Assembly (NCBI GenBank): GCA_013289015.1
Contig: JABDAV010000018.1
Span: 1-44,591, forward strand
Origin: Bacteroidota bacterium
GTDB taxonomy: Bacteria > Bacteroidota > Bacteroidia > Chitinophagales > Chitinophagaceae
DNA length: 44,591 nucleotides
Direction: 5' to 3'
Each line of letters starts with the position of its first letter. Within the stretch, counting starts at the first letter, position 1. The notes beneath the pieces were generated by a model. That model was not told where the DNA came from. It saw nothing but the letters and a program-made list of their open reading frames with translations, and searched no databases. Both the position numbers and the translations under genes were made by a program. Shown here in pieces: positions 1 to 8,881 of the stretch.

Positions 1-1598
1 CCTGTTTTTATTTCAGGGCAACTCATAAATAAATTCCACAACAATCCTGTTCTGTAATTTTCGATCATTACAATTTCCGGACCCTGATCAATTGCAATAT
101 AAGAATCAGCAAACCATAAATAATTTAAGTTGAAGGCATCAACAAAACCATAATCTCCCCAAAGTTTATCGCCCAATGTATAATAAAAAAATCTGAGTGC
201 ATTCATACTTTCTGTAGGAGAATAAGGCAAAGAAGAAATGGCTGCAGTTGGTGTTATTGTTCCATTATCAAAGTCAGGTGAATGAACTTTATATCCATCT
301 TCATCATCGCTGGATGTTAATCCCCAGCAAGCATTGCTATAACCATAGTAATGAACAGGATCTTTCACACAATAGTTATAATTATAAAATGTATGTGCTG
401 TGTCTTGTGTCCAGTAATTTCCAAACTGATCAGTAAGTTCATGAGGATTTATGCCAAGAAAAGAATAATGCGCAATGAATAACGGATCACTCAACCCTTC
501 AGGCAAATGCATTGTACTCCCTCTTGCCCAACCGTTAGTATAAACATATTTATCAATAGGATCCGTATTGGAAGAAGCCGCCAGCACATAAGCGATCAAA
601 GCTTCATTCCAACCAACTATTTGCAAATTATCTTCCCACCCATAATCCTGACTCCAATGCCAATACAGCACTTGTTGGTTATTACGAAACCAATTCCACT
701 CAACAGCATTCCATAAATTATTTATGTCATCACGCAAGTTTGTTTCATCTGCATTTGCTGCATTGAAATATTGCCGTGCACACAACAAGCCTTGCATTAA
801 ATAAGATGTTTCAACAAGGTCAGCGCCATCATCCTGCGTGCTGAACGGAACTGTTGCACCGGTTGATCCATCAATCCAATGTGCATACGCACCATGGTAT
901 GCAGTACAATTATTTTTGTAAAATGAAACGATCTTTTGAACGCGGTTGAGTGCATCTGTTCTTGAAATAAAATTGCGATTGACGGCAACGATCATACTCA
1001 TAATGCCGAAGCCGGTTCCGCCTGTTGTGCAAACGTCGCCGGATGTATTTCTTTCTCTTGCAAGACCTGAAACCGGATGACCAAAATCCCAGAAATATTT
1101 AAAACTTTGTTGTTCGACTAACATAAGTAAAGCGCTGTCGCTGATGCGGCTGAATTTATCTGTTGAATCTATCTGCGTTATTAATGTTGCTACAACAGGC
1201 GCTTTTAATGCACCTCCATCTTTTGATTTCAATGTTGTTAAAACACTCAATGTGTTTTTGGTTAATGCTGAAAATGTTGGTTGAATAACAAGAACACTGT
1301 CGCCGCTTTGCAGCGATGTTGTAAAACTTACATCTGCATTATAATTATCTTTAATTGAAACGCTGTTCGCAACAGATGATGCATCAAGAGAAGCTGTAAA
1401 TGAAATTTTTATAACAGGTTTAAAATTTACATTGTATAAAGCGGAAGAATAAGTTAACCCATTTACCGTTATTGTTGTTGAATTAAAAGGAGTGGCTGAT
1501 TGTACCGGCTGCATAGTACTGCCACTATTATTTTTACTGCATGCAACAAAAGTAAAGACAAAAAAAAGTAAACAAGCAACTCTCATATTTTGTATCAT
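1..1598 (-). CDS. GH144-like (glycoamylase-fold) glucanase lipoprotein, 3' end cut by window edge
   Basis: I translated this directly from the minus strand: 532 codons are open with no stop before the window edge. The ATG at 1598 (or the in-frame ATG at 1586) starts a lipoprotein signal ending FTFVAC. Residues about 35-135 resemble an Ig-like SbsA/Big_5 domain. From about residue 150 the sequence fits the glycoamylase-type alpha/alpha barrel (PF10091) that includes GH144 endo-beta-1,2-glucanases: YFWDFGHPVSGLARERN, then GDVCTTGGTGFGIMS and later GWARGSTMHLPEGL. The C-terminal MIENYRTGLLWNLFMSCPEI suggests only a few residues are missing. The gene begins 24 bp after the FG-GAP gene, so the two are probably co-transcribed. 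Likely role: surface or periplasmic cleavage of a beta-glucan imported by the SusC/SusD pair upstream. The beta-1,2 specificity is inferred from the family, not shown. Confidence 0.85.
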   Translation of the reverse strand, partial: MIQNMRVACLLFFVFTFVACSKNNSGSTMQPVQSATPFNSTTITVNGLTYSSALYNVNFKPVIKISFTASLDASSVANSVSIKDNYNADVSFTTSLQSGDSVLVIQPTFSALTKNTLSVLTTLKSKDGGALKAPVVATLITQIDSTDKFSRISDSALLMLVEQQSFKYFWDFGHPVSGLARERNTSGDVCTTGGTGFGIMSMIVAVNRNFISRTDALNRVQKIVSFYKNNCTAYHGAYAHWIDGSTGATVPFSTQDDGADLVETSYLMQGLLCARQYFNAANADETNLRDDINNLWNAVEWNWFRNNQQVLYWHWSQDYGWEDNLQIVGWNEALIAYVLAASSNTDPIDKYVYTNGWARGSTMHLPEGLSDPLFIAHYSFLGINPHELTDQFGNYWTQDTAHTFYNYNYCVKDPVHYYGYSNACWGLTSSDDEDGYKVHSPDFDNGTITPTAAISSLPYSPTESMNALRFFYYTLGDKLWGDYGFVDAFNLNYLWFADSYIAIDQGPEIVMIENYRTGLLWNLFMSCPEIKT

Positions 1599-1622
1599 CT
1601 GCAAAAATTAAGCGAAGAATAA

Positions 1623-4600
1623 TTACTGCACGGGTTTATAAAACAACAGGCTATCATTGTTGCGTGCGATCATCAATAATTTTTCCCCATTAATTGTATT
1701 CAGCCATTTTATATCACGCACTTCACCTTTTACACGAGGCAGAATGGATGAAGTTGAAAACTGCTTATCACTATAAGAAAATATTGTCGGACAAAGCGCG
1801 TCGTATTTCCCTTCATAAGGAATGGTTCCATAAAAATTTCCTCCGGCTATATACTTGTTATTTGCAAATGGCGCAAATGCAAACACAGGCGCCTGCTGCA
1901 TATCCTCATTCAGATCTTTCTTTGTAAAGTTCCCTTTTCCATCGTTCATAAAACATGCAGAGCCAAGTGTTTCGGCTTTTAATTCAGTATAGTCTTTAAA
2001 CAGATCATAGAACATATACTGCACTGTTTTGCCAGCAACTTCACTATATGTCAGGTAATATTTTTTCAACACAGGCATATCTTTTTCCAATTCATCTTTT
2101 GCCAAAAAAGTATATTCCTGCCCATCAATTGTATAACATAAAAGCTGTTCAATGTTTCCGTTGTTATCAAAATCTTTTACATACAATTTTAAAGGACCAT
2201 TTTTACCAGCCCACAATTTTGAATTGTGTCCCCAATTACCAGCAAGTATATCAACGTTGCCATCGCCGTTAACGTCAGCTGCAACAACGTTCTGCCATAA
2301 TCCTGTTGAATTTGGTACATCATGCTCTTCAAAATTTCCATGATGATTAAGGAAAATTTTTACCGGCATCCATTCACCCGTTACTATCAAATCAGGCCAG
2401 CCATCATGATTGATATCTGCAAAACATGCAGATGTTACAGTGCCGGTATTCAACAATTTTATTTGCTGATAACCTGCTTCCGTAAAATTTCCTTTGCCAT
2501 CATTTAAAAATAAATAAGATGATTGCGGCATGCCAAAATCATTTGCGAGCGTACTTGCAAGTGTGCCGATAAAAATATCTGAATCGCCATCATGATCAAC
2601 ATCGGCAACAGCCACACAGGATTTATTATATAACTGCTGAACAAGAAAATCTGTTCTTTTTGTAAAGCCGCCTTTGCCATCATTTATGTACAACCTGTCT
2701 TCTAATAACATGGGCGAATTACCTTGTGGTTCATTGCCGCCGCTTATTACTAAAAGATCAGGCCAGCCATCATTATTTGCATCAAAGAAAACAGCATCTA
2801 CATCTTCATAAGGAGCATCATGATTGAACACCGCCGTATCAATTGCTTTAAATGTTCCGTTTGGTTGTTGCAACATTAAAGCGCCGGGTTGACCCGCAGC
2901 GCCACATGCATAAAAATCATCAAGGCCGTCTTTATTAATATCACCCACAGCAATCTTTGGCCCGCGTGTGCTTTCTTTATGCGGAATTAAATACTGCACA
3001 TTAATATCATTGAAGCCATCTTCTTTATGTTTCCAGTTGCAATTAACCTGTGCGGTTACATCTTCCAGCAATGGTTTTTTTGGCGGAAAGAATTTGTTGT
3101 ATTGAAATGAATCAGCAGCATTCTTTTCATAAACAGTGAGAGGTGTACCTGCCGGAATATTTTTTATGAGCTGATATTTTTGATTTGTCCAAACAATTAA
3201 AATACTGTCAATTGTTTTATTGGTATCCAATCCAAAATGCAAACGTGTATCTGATGAAGACTGAAAGCCTCTTGTTAACATCAGTTCTTCATACTGCATA
3301 TTTTTTTTAATAATACCTGAAGAATCTTTATGCGTGAAAACATAAGCCTTTGTACCAACACCAAACTTATTCATGCCTTCGCCTGTGCACGTTATTGATA
3401 AAAAGTTTTTTGCCGCATTGTTGTTCTTAAGTACAGTTGCAGGTGAATTAATGTTGTTGATAACAATATCAAGCCTGCCATCATTATTCAGATCTGCATA
3501 CGCTGCGCCGTTGAAATATCCTTTCATTTTTCCAGTGCCCCATGCACTACTTACATCTATGAATGTGCCGCTGCCATTGTTTTTAAAAAGGAATGGATGC
3601 GATGCGCCATCAGGCATTTTATCCAACGTAACCTGATCATATTGATCAGATGAATTACGGTCAATTCTCGCGGCAAGATCAGAAACAAATTTTACATAAT
3701 CCAAATCAACAGGGCGCTTTACAATACCGCTCGAAATAAAAAGATCTTTGTTGCCATCGTTATCAAGATCTACAAATAAGGGACTCCAGCTCCAGTCCGT
3801 TGCCGATACGCCGGCCATTAACGCAACATCACTAAAGCTTGTTCCATCGCCATTATTTTTTTGCAAACAATTGCGCGAAACCTGGTCCTGGAATCCATGA
3901 GATTTTATTTTGAAATTATACATCTCATAGCTTTCATCGCTGCCATACGTTTTTACAGTTTTTTCATCGGGCGGCAACATATCAACAGTTACAACATCCG
4001 GCTGGCCATCGTTGTTATAATCAGCAATATCATTACCCATGCTAAAGCGCGAGTAATGACCGAAATGTTTTGCACCGCTTTCTGTAAATGTTCCGTTGCC
4101 ATTATTAATGTAGTAATAATCATTCTCGTGAAAATCGTTGCCGATATATATATCATCCCAACCATCATTGTTCATATCGGCAACGGAAATTCCAAGCCCG
4201 TAACCAAGATTGCTTTGGTAAATACCAGCTTGTTTGGATACATCTGTAAACTTTCCTGTTGTGCTGATATCATTCCTGTATAAACGATCACCTGCATTCG
4301 GATCAAAATCTTTGCGGTGACTTGTATCAACTATGTTCTGATTTGGATTGTGTGATTGATTTAAAATAAAGCAATCTAAATCGCCATCATGATCATAATC
4401 AAAAAATACAGCCTGTGTTGAATACGCAACCAGATCCAATCCATATTTCTTTGCACTTTCAGTGAATGTGCCATTTCCATTATTAATAAACAGTTCATTT
4501 CCTCCTTTCAAACCATGTTCGCCCTGTACAGCACACACATAAATATCCAATAATCCATCACCGTTAACATCAGCCATGGTTGCACCGGTACACCAGTCTG

Positions 4601-4937
4601 AAGTGCCCGCCACGCCTGCTTTCTGCGTTATGTCTTCAAATTCAAAATTGCCTTTGTTCAGATACAATTTATTACCGCCATGATTGCTTGCTGTAAAATA
4701 AATATCGGGCAATCCATCATTATTTATATCACCAATGGCAACACCGCCGCCATTGTAATAATAGAGATAATATAAAATGCCAAAAGCTTTATGCTCTTCA
4801 GGTTTATTTATAAAATTGATATTGGTATGCGATGGAGAGAGTTGCTCAAAACCATTTCCGGAATTTTTGCATGAAGAGATAAACAAAATAGTAAGTGCTA
4901 TTAAAAAGCATTGAGTTATGCCGATGAAAGAAAACAT
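1623..4937 (-). CDS. FG-GAP/VCBS repeat lipoprotein with ASPIC/UnbV domain (CRTAC1-like)
   Basis: A predicted surface lipoprotein of 1104 residues from the ATG at 4937, whose signal runs MFSFIG...ILFISSC. Many Asp-rich FG-GAP/VCBS blades of the form DINNDGLPDIYF, DVNGDGLLDIYV and DYDHDGDLDCFI fill the first half. An ASPIC/UnbV-like segment follows in the middle (GVGTKAYVF ... LHFGLDTNKTIDSILIVW). A second set of blades then starts at KIAVGDINKDGLDDFY. Such calcium-binding beta-propeller proteins are often encoded beside SusC/SusD pairs in Bacteroidetes; their function is not settled. The frame is open upstream to 5060, where an ATG overlaps the cytochrome stop as TAATG. I prefer 4937 because the lipoprotein signal starts there and the extra 41 codons cross a repeat-like sequence. 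The GH144-like gene follows after 24 bp. Confidence 0.85.
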   Translation of the reverse strand: MFSFIGITQCFLIALTILFISSCKNSGNGFEQLSPSHTNINFINKPEEHKAFGILYYLYYYNGGGVAIGDINNDGLPDIYFTASNHGGNKLYLNKGNFEFEDITQKAGVAGTSDWCTGATMADVNGDGLLDIYVCAVQGEHGLKGGNELFINNGNGTFTESAKKYGLDLVAYSTQAVFFDYDHDGDLDCFILNQSHNPNQNIVDTSHRKDFDPNAGDRLYRNDISTTGKFTDVSKQAGIYQSNLGYGLGISVADMNNDGWDDIYIGNDFHENDYYYINNGNGTFTESGAKHFGHYSRFSMGNDIADYNNDGQPDVVTVDMLPPDEKTVKTYGSDESYEMYNFKIKSHGFQDQVSRNCLQKNNGDGTSFSDVALMAGVSATDWSWSPLFVDLDNDGNKDLFISSGIVKRPVDLDYVKFVSDLAARIDRNSSDQYDQVTLDKMPDGASHPFLFKNNGSGTFIDVSSAWGTGKMKGYFNGAAYADLNNDGRLDIVINNINSPATVLKNNNAAKNFLSITCTGEGMNKFGVGTKAYVFTHKDSSGIIKKNMQYEELMLTRGFQSSSDTRLHFGLDTNKTIDSILIVWTNQKYQLIKNIPAGTPLTVYEKNAADSFQYNKFFPPKKPLLEDVTAQVNCNWKHKEDGFNDINVQYLIPHKESTRGPKIAVGDINKDGLDDFYACGAAGQPGALMLQQPNGTFKAIDTAVFNHDAPYEDVDAVFFDANNDGWPDLLVISGGNEPQGNSPMLLEDRLYINDGKGGFTKRTDFLVQQLYNKSCVAVADVDHDGDSDIFIGTLASTLANDFGMPQSSYLFLNDGKGNFTEAGYQQIKLLNTGTVTSACFADINHDGWPDLIVTGEWMPVKIFLNHHGNFEEHDVPNSTGLWQNVVAADVNGDGNVDILAGNWGHNSKLWAGKNGPLKLYVKDFDNNGNIEQLLCYTIDGQEYTFLAKDELEKDMPVLKKYYLTYSEVAGKTVQYMFYDLFKDYTELKAETLGSACFMNDGKGNFTKKDLNEDMQQAPVFAFAPFANNKYIAGGNFYGTIPYEGKYDALCPTIFSYSDKQFSTSSILPRVKGEVRDIKWLNTINGEKLLMIARNNDSLLFYKPVQ

Positions 4938-4996
4938 CTCCCGAAACTCAAGCAACAAAAAATTTAAGAGACCTCTTCTTACGTCGAGGTGACGTT
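4921..4996. repeat. Probable dispersed hairpin repeat at the 5' end of the FG-GAP gene
   Basis: The stretch contains ACCTC (4971-4975) and GAGGT (4986-4990) as arms of a short hairpin, in a context (AGACCTC...GAGGTGACG) that resembles hairpin repeats scattered in Bacteroidetes genomes. That resemblance is from memory, and only one copy is visible here. It lies just upstream of the better FG-GAP start codon and would encode part of an odd 41-residue extension in front of the signal peptide. Confidence 0.4.
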
Positions 4997-5059
4997 TTAA
5001 TTTCATACTAATTGAAGAAAAAGAAAAGCGTGATATTTTAGACTTAAGCTGTATGTTCA

Positions 5060-6328
5060 TTATAATTTCTTCTTTTGTGAAGATGTATACTGTTTTATGA
5101 ATTTTTTTGTTTCATCATTATATACAGTAATATAATGTGTGCGCATCATTGCATTTACCGGCTGTGTTTTATTCTGCAACAGGAATGAAATAGAAGTTGA
5201 TTCCTGCAAAGGCATGTGGCAATCTATGCAATTATTTTTTACAACATCATCAGGCAAACCTTCAATTGCTTTATGCTGATTGGTGTGACAACTTTGGCAA
5301 CGTTGCGAAAATAATGTAGTATTATTTCTCTCATTTGTATGAGGATCGTGGCATGTAACACAAGTCATTGTTTTACTTAGTTGAAAACATTTGCTGGCAG
5401 ATAATACACCCAACTGATTTCCGTGAACATCCATAACACCGGCTTTTTTTGAAACATCACTGCTTGTATAAAAATCATTTAAACTATCGCCGGGTATAAA
5501 TTGAAACGGAGGTTTTAATTCATCCAATCTTCCTGAATGGCAAAGCGCGCAAACATCTAATGATAATTGCCGTGTAAGCTTTGCAGGATTAACAATGAAT
5601 TTTCCTATTGAATCATTTGGATGTTGTTCTTCATATGCAACATGTTGTGCTGCAGGCCCGTGACATTTTTCACACCCAACAGTTAGTATCATTTTTGATG
5701 AATCAAACATCGGCGGAATGTCAGGATTATAATTAATGGCTTGCGCAAAGGTTGCATGGCATTCAAGGCAACGCGCTGTAACAGGGCGATTAAAAATAAT
5801 AGGCGATAAAGGATAACCCGGACTGTTTGCCCATTGATGCACTTGTGTAAAATAAGATACCGGCAATTCAATAATATGATTACCTATCCATGAAAGATAT
5901 GTTTGGCCGTTTGTGCCTGAGCCAATAACAATATCAAATCTTCTTCTTACAACTTCTTTGCCTTTATAATAATAAACCTGGTAAAAACTATCCTGTTTTT
6001 TTTCGAGTGAAACTATTTTTCCAACATCATATGTAAAACTGTTTTTACCATGAATAAAACTTCCTTTAATGGATTGCTCTGCGGCATTTTGTGAAGTATA
6101 AAAATGTGCAGTATGAAAGTAATTATCAGTTATTGACTGATGACATTTGGCGCAAGTTTCAGAACCTGCAAATTGATCATAAGTGATGACAGAACCAGTT
6201 AATACATTTTCTTCTTTCTGTTCTTGTTTTTTGTTTTGATTGTTGATGCACTTTGTAAATACAATTAATATTGACACAAGTGTGATGCTTATTATAAAGG
6301 TTCTTTTATATAAATAAACTGATCTCAT
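5060..6328 (-). CDS. Seven-heme c-type cytochrome (cytochrome c554-like)
   Basis: A 422-residue exported multiheme cytochrome. Seven CXXCH heme-binding motifs are visible, with their first cysteines at about residues 59 (CAKCH), 187 (CLECH), 219 (CEKCH), 260 (CALCH), 323 (CVTCH), 344 (CQSCH) and 367 (CIDCH). The first lies in FAGSETCAKCHQSITDNYF, typical of the cytochrome c554 group. The N-terminus is a hydrophobic signal ending IVFTKC, possibly a Bacteroidetes lipoprotein signal. The ATG at 6328 is used; a TTG five codons upstream is also open. Its stop overlaps an upstream ATG of the FG-GAP frame (TAATG), so the two genes are probably translated from one message. Likely role: periplasmic or surface electron transfer, partner unknown. 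A strong terminator lies only 19 bp upstream of the start, so expression may depend on read-through from the SusCD operon. Confidence 0.85.
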   Translation of the reverse strand: MRSVYLYKRTFIISITLVSILIVFTKCINNQNKKQEQKEENVLTGSVITYDQFAGSETCAKCHQSITDNYFHTAHFYTSQNAAEQSIKGSFIHGKNSFTYDVGKIVSLEKKQDSFYQVYYYKGKEVVRRRFDIVIGSGTNGQTYLSWIGNHIIELPVSYFTQVHQWANSPGYPLSPIIFNRPVTARCLECHATFAQAINYNPDIPPMFDSSKMILTVGCEKCHGPAAQHVAYEEQHPNDSIGKFIVNPAKLTRQLSLDVCALCHSGRLDELKPPFQFIPGDSLNDFYTSSDVSKKAGVMDVHGNQLGVLSASKCFQLSKTMTCVTCHDPHTNERNNTTLFSQRCQSCHTNQHKAIEGLPDDVVKNNCIDCHMPLQESTSISFLLQNKTQPVNAMMRTHYITVYNDETKKFIKQYTSSQKKKL

Positions 6329-6347
6329 TATTATAATAGCCAAAAAT

Positions 6348-6376
6348 AAAAAGCTGCTTGTGTTAAGCAGCTTTTT
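6348..6376 (-). terminator. Strong intrinsic terminator between LamG and cytochrome genes
   Basis: A perfect 12-bp stem, AAAAAGCTGCTT / AAGCAGCTTTTT, with loop GTGTT. The arms end in T runs on both strands. On the minus strand it follows the LamG stop by 21 bp and precedes the cytochrome ATG by 19 bp. It should end the susC-susD-LamG message and leave only partial read-through into the cytochrome, FG-GAP and glucanase genes. Confidence 0.85.
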
Positions 6377-6397
6377 AAATTGAATGTCTTTAAGTAC

Positions 6398-7246
6398 CTA
6401 TTGTTTATTATCGTATATACTTTTAATGTCGTCTGCAGAAAGCGCTTCGCTGTATAATCTAACATTGTCCATTTCTCCAGGAAAGCCGGACATCCAGGTA
6501 TTACTTGGATAATCACTAACTATACCAACTGCTTCCTGGAAGCCACCCAAAATCAATTGTGAAGCAAAGCCAAACTTTATTTGACGACCCGTAGTAACCT
6601 TATTAAAAAAAGCTCCATCTCTATATGCAGTTAAAAGCGAATCCGCCGCCGTATATGTGTATACAACATGGTGCCATTGTCCATCATACATTTTAGGCCA
6701 CTTCCAGTTTGCTCCATCAAAAGAAGTAAGACTGTCAACTCTGAATAAAGCTATTTTTAAGAGCATTGAATCTGAAGTACTTGTTTCATGATCAGCATAA
6801 ATTGTAAAGTTTCCCCAAAAACCATTGGGTCCCCCATCTACGTTTAATGTATTTGCCAGAGCCATAACTCCATCCGCATTAACATGGTCTTTTTGAGCCA
6901 ATGTTGCATTTATCCAAAAAGAAATCGTGAAGTCTGATGCAGTCGAAGCAAAATCATTTGCAGATGGATAATTTATATATCCATTTTGTGAACCGTCAAA
7001 TTGTGCACACATTCCTGAAACTCCGCCTGCTACAATAGAAGCATTATTAAACGTTCCATAATTCGCTTTTATGCTGTCAACATTTTTTTCATCCATAGCA
7101 GCAAAGAATTTTAAAGGCCCTCCGGGAGGATTTGCATCTTTGGGATAATCACCAAGCGGGGGCTGCTCCATTTTCTGACATGCATTTAAACAAATAACCC
7201 CCAAAGCCAATAGCATCACAATTCTTGCATTTCTATATGATTTCAT
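6398..7246 (-). CDS. LamG / concanavalin A-like lectin-fold lipoprotein
   Basis: A 282-residue lipoprotein with signal MKSYRNARIVMLLALGVICLNAC. The rest fits one laminin-G-like jelly-roll (LamG_3 type): GSQNGYINYPSANDF, DFTISFWINATL, WHHVVYTYTAADSLLTAYRDG, LILGGFQ and a C-terminal GEMDNVRLYSEALSADDIKSIYD. These are the usual landmarks of carbohydrate-binding LamG proteins. It is third in the SusC-SusD-LamG series, 40 bp after SusD, where Bacteroidetes commonly place a surface glycan-binding protein. The exact ligand cannot be read. No catalytic glycosidase motif was seen. Confidence 0.85.
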   Translation of the reverse strand: MKSYRNARIVMLLALGVICLNACQKMEQPPLGDYPKDANPPGGPLKFFAAMDEKNVDSIKANYGTFNNASIVAGGVSGMCAQFDGSQNGYINYPSANDFASTASDFTISFWINATLAQKDHVNADGVMALANTLNVDGGPNGFWGNFTIYADHETSTSDSMLLKIALFRVDSLTSFDGANWKWPKMYDGQWHHVVYTYTAADSLLTAYRDGAFFNKVTTGRQIKFGFASQLILGGFQEAVGIVSDYPSNTWMSGFPGEMDNVRLYSEALSADDIKSIYDNKQ

Positions 7247-7286
7247 AAAATCTTTTTTTAATTTTTATATAAGCGCTTATATATTT

Positions 7287-8864
7287 TTAATAATTGGGGT
7301 TTTGAACCAATATACCGCCTGACAAATCAATAGCAGGCTGCGGTATGGGATACCATGCATTTTTTGGCTGATACCCCAAACTTCCCAATGCGCTGCTGGC
7401 ATCACCCCATCTTACCAGGTCATAAAAGCGATACCCTTCCATAGCAAATTCCCACCTGCGTTCATTCTTAATGGCAGTACGCATTTGCGACTGGCTTGTA
7501 TAAGCAATATACGTTAAAGCAGTAGGATCGGTTCCTGAATTTCTTGCCCTTGCTCTTACTTGTTCCAGCATGGTTGCCGCAGTAGCGCCATCACCTGTTT
7601 CGTTAGAGGCTTCTGCCATCATCAATAAAACATCAGCATACCGCAATATTCTATGATCTATCCAGTCTGCACCGCCGGCATTATTTATTTGCCCGGTAAA
7701 AGCCCGCATCTGCGGATCAGAATATACTTTTTTATTCCAATAAGGCTGATCAAGAAATCCAGCCTTTCCTAATGAATCTTTATTGTAGGGAGGAATTGTT
7801 GCGCCATAGCCACCATCAGTAGGGCCGCCATCGCTTTGGCCTGAATACAATATGGTCATTGATTTTCTTGGATCGGAATTATCCCAGGCGGTAACAAGCG
7901 TTTGCGTAGGTACATTCCATCCCCAGCCTAAATTCCAGGCGACAGATGCCGCACCCTGCCGAATATTTTGAGAAGTTCCCCATTGCACACCATAATTAGA
8001 GGTGCCATTTTGCCCGACAGTCGCCTGCATTTCAAATATTGATTCTTTAGAGTTTTTGCCGGTTCCGTTCAAACCATCCTGCCATACTTCGTAAAAATGT
8101 GGAAGCAGTGAATATTCGCCGGAATTGATCACGTCGCGGCAAAGAGAAACCACTTGAGCCCATTGGTTTCTGAACAAATAGGTTTGAGCCCACAATGTTT
8201 TGGCAGCGCCGCTGGTCAAACGCCCTGGAAATTGTGAGTTTCCACTGGCATCATTCCAGTTTAAAGGTAGGTACATCGAAGCTGTATCCAAGTCTTTATC
8301 TATCTGCGCATAAATATCATCTACGGATGCCTTTGGCTTGATGCCATCTGAAGGATTGGTATAATAAAAATTCAATAAAGGCACTTCGCCATAAGCTTTC
8401 ACCAATTCAAAGAAAGCGTAAGCCCGGAAGAAATGCGCTTCGCCTACATTCCTGAGAGATGCTTCATCCGTTGCCTGCAACGAATCAGCAGAATACAATT
8501 CTTTGTTTGCCAGGTAGATCATTGAATAGTGATCGTTCCAATAGGTAGTGGTTGCCCAGTCATTTTTAGTGTATTGAAATGTCTCAAATTCTGCATTTAT
8601 TTCAGCGCCGTCTGTTGTACTGCTTCCTTTTTGCGCATCGTCATCACGAATGCTGTGAAAGTCGAGCCAGGGCAGTGTTGAAAAGCCTGCATCGGCTCTT
8701 AAAGCACTGTACAAACCAAAGCTTTGCGCTTCCAAAGTGCCTTGCTGTATGTCGTCGTAGGTAGCGGATAAAGGCTTTCTATCAAGAAATTTTGAGCAAC
8801 TATTTAAGAAAATATTTGCCACCAATATCATTGATAGGGTAAAATATATATTTCTCTTTTTCAT
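7287..8864 (-). CDS. SusD/RagB-family glycan-binding lipoprotein
   Basis: A 525-residue SusD-type lipoprotein (signal ...ILVANIFLNSC, then SKFLDRKPLSATYDD). It carries the family landmarks: an N-terminal helical TPR-like part (GEAHFFRAYAFFELVKAYGEVPLL, RLTSGAAKTLWAQTYLF), DHRILRYADVLLMMAEASNETG, and the C-terminal ERRWEFAMEGYRFYDLVRWG. It starts 17 bp after the SusC stop, as is usual for these pairs. Role: lid of the outer-membrane SusC transporter that captures oligosaccharide. The associated GH144-like enzyme suggests a glucan substrate, but this is inferred. Confidence 0.96.
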   Translation of the reverse strand: MKKRNIYFTLSMILVANIFLNSCSKFLDRKPLSATYDDIQQGTLEAQSFGLYSALRADAGFSTLPWLDFHSIRDDDAQKGSSTTDGAEINAEFETFQYTKNDWATTTYWNDHYSMIYLANKELYSADSLQATDEASLRNVGEAHFFRAYAFFELVKAYGEVPLLNFYYTNPSDGIKPKASVDDIYAQIDKDLDTASMYLPLNWNDASGNSQFPGRLTSGAAKTLWAQTYLFRNQWAQVVSLCRDVINSGEYSLLPHFYEVWQDGLNGTGKNSKESIFEMQATVGQNGTSNYGVQWGTSQNIRQGAASVAWNLGWGWNVPTQTLVTAWDNSDPRKSMTILYSGQSDGGPTDGGYGATIPPYNKDSLGKAGFLDQPYWNKKVYSDPQMRAFTGQINNAGGADWIDHRILRYADVLLMMAEASNETGDGATAATMLEQVRARARNSGTDPTALTYIAYTSQSQMRTAIKNERRWEFAMEGYRFYDLVRWGDASSALGSLGYQPKNAWYPIPQPAIDLSGGILVQNPNY

Positions 8865-8881
8865 ATCCTGAATTATTTAAG

